From CBDBND01 sp965262665 (GTDB lineage: Bacteria; Pseudomonadota; Alphaproteobacteria; Rhodospirillales; Rhodospirillaceae): 64,000 nt of DNA. A model generated the notes under the pieces. That model searched no databases. It worked only from the letters and a program-made list of their open reading frames with translations, and was not told the origin of the DNA. Positions within the stretch are counted from its first letter, which is position 1, and each line of letters begins with the position of its first letter. The DNA is taken from positions 2,480,001 through 2,544,000 of the forward strand of contig CBDHFR010000004.1 of assembly GCA_965262665.1 (NCBI GenBank), written 5' to 3'. Position numbers and translations under genes: made by a program. Below, one piece after another: positions 63,983-64,000 of the stretch.

Positions 63983-64000
63983 CGCCATAGATAATGTGTT
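63983..64000 (-). mobile_element. start of an IS6 transposase fragment at window edge
   Basis: The last 18 bases (CGCCATAGATAATGTGTT) match the THYLWRA region of IS6 copy B at about 42406-42423. Another IS6 sequence probably continues to the right. Confidence 0.5.

Noticed and set aside
1..64000. CRISPR arrays, tRNA and rRNA genes
   Set aside because: I saw no regularly spaced repeats and no cloverleaf or rRNA-like sequence; short repeats found are tandem duplications or IS ends.

Overview
This window is a heavily rearranged stretch of a Gram-negative proteobacterial genome. TonB-dependent receptors, Tat and Sec export signals, a lipobox and periplasmic solute-binding proteins show the Gram-negative envelope. 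The transposase styles (IS5, IS6, IS481, IS110) look alphaproteobacterial, but that placement is an inference. I found no rRNA, tRNA, CRISPR array or replication origin. Two kinds of DNA alternate: moderate-GC catabolic blocks, and higher-GC or mixed blocks of insertion sequences and gene fragments.

Layout. 1-2.8 kb: an IS630 end, a Tat-signal methyltransferase and an IS3 relic. 2.8-13 kb: a TonB receptor with one frameshift, a PhyH-type dioxygenase, an MFS transporter lacking a start codon, a lemA gene split by an intact IS5, a decayed SDR and a second frameshifted TonB receptor. 13-25 kb: the best preserved block. It holds a solute-binding protein with a nonsense codon, an amidohydrolase, an IclR regulator, an alpha/beta hydrolase, a cupin, a [2Fe-2S] protein, a maleate-isomerase-like protein, an aldehyde dehydrogenase, a ThDP enzyme, an unknown protein, a PhyH dioxygenase and an SDR. 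25-31.7 kb: IS3, MFS, IS110 and IS6 debris around a second methyltransferase. 31.7-41.8 kb: a second catabolic block, with cupin-PhyH-IclR diverging from a solute-binding protein, then a run of exported proteins (Tat amine oxidase, VOC, NTF2-like, PQQ-propeller/cytochrome c lipoprotein) and a DUF3089 hydrolase. 42-54 kb: IS6, a Tat flavoprotein, an IS30 nested in an IS3, an integrase, IS481, IS256 and IS91, with a few cargo genes. 54-64 kb: more IS relics, a second FAD flavoprotein, a prepilin peptidase and a broken type I restriction locus cut by a second IS481.

How the genes may work together. The 13-25 kb genes form divergent units whose intergenic regions share the core TCA(C/T)TATTTGA, so one IclR protein may control them. 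PhyH, a ThDP lyase-type enzyme and an aldehyde dehydrogenase together match the logic of alpha-oxidation: 2-hydroxylation, C-C cleavage, then aldehyde oxidation. The second block has its own IclR with sites of the form AAATCCG-N5-CGGATTT on both sides of the regulator gene. The same gene families recur across the window (3 PhyH, 3 small cupins, 2 IclR, 2 related methyltransferases, 3 solute-binding proteins counting a relic), as if one catabolic toolkit had been duplicated for related compounds. Uptake genes are broken more often than enzymes. The actual substrates cannot be read from the sequence.
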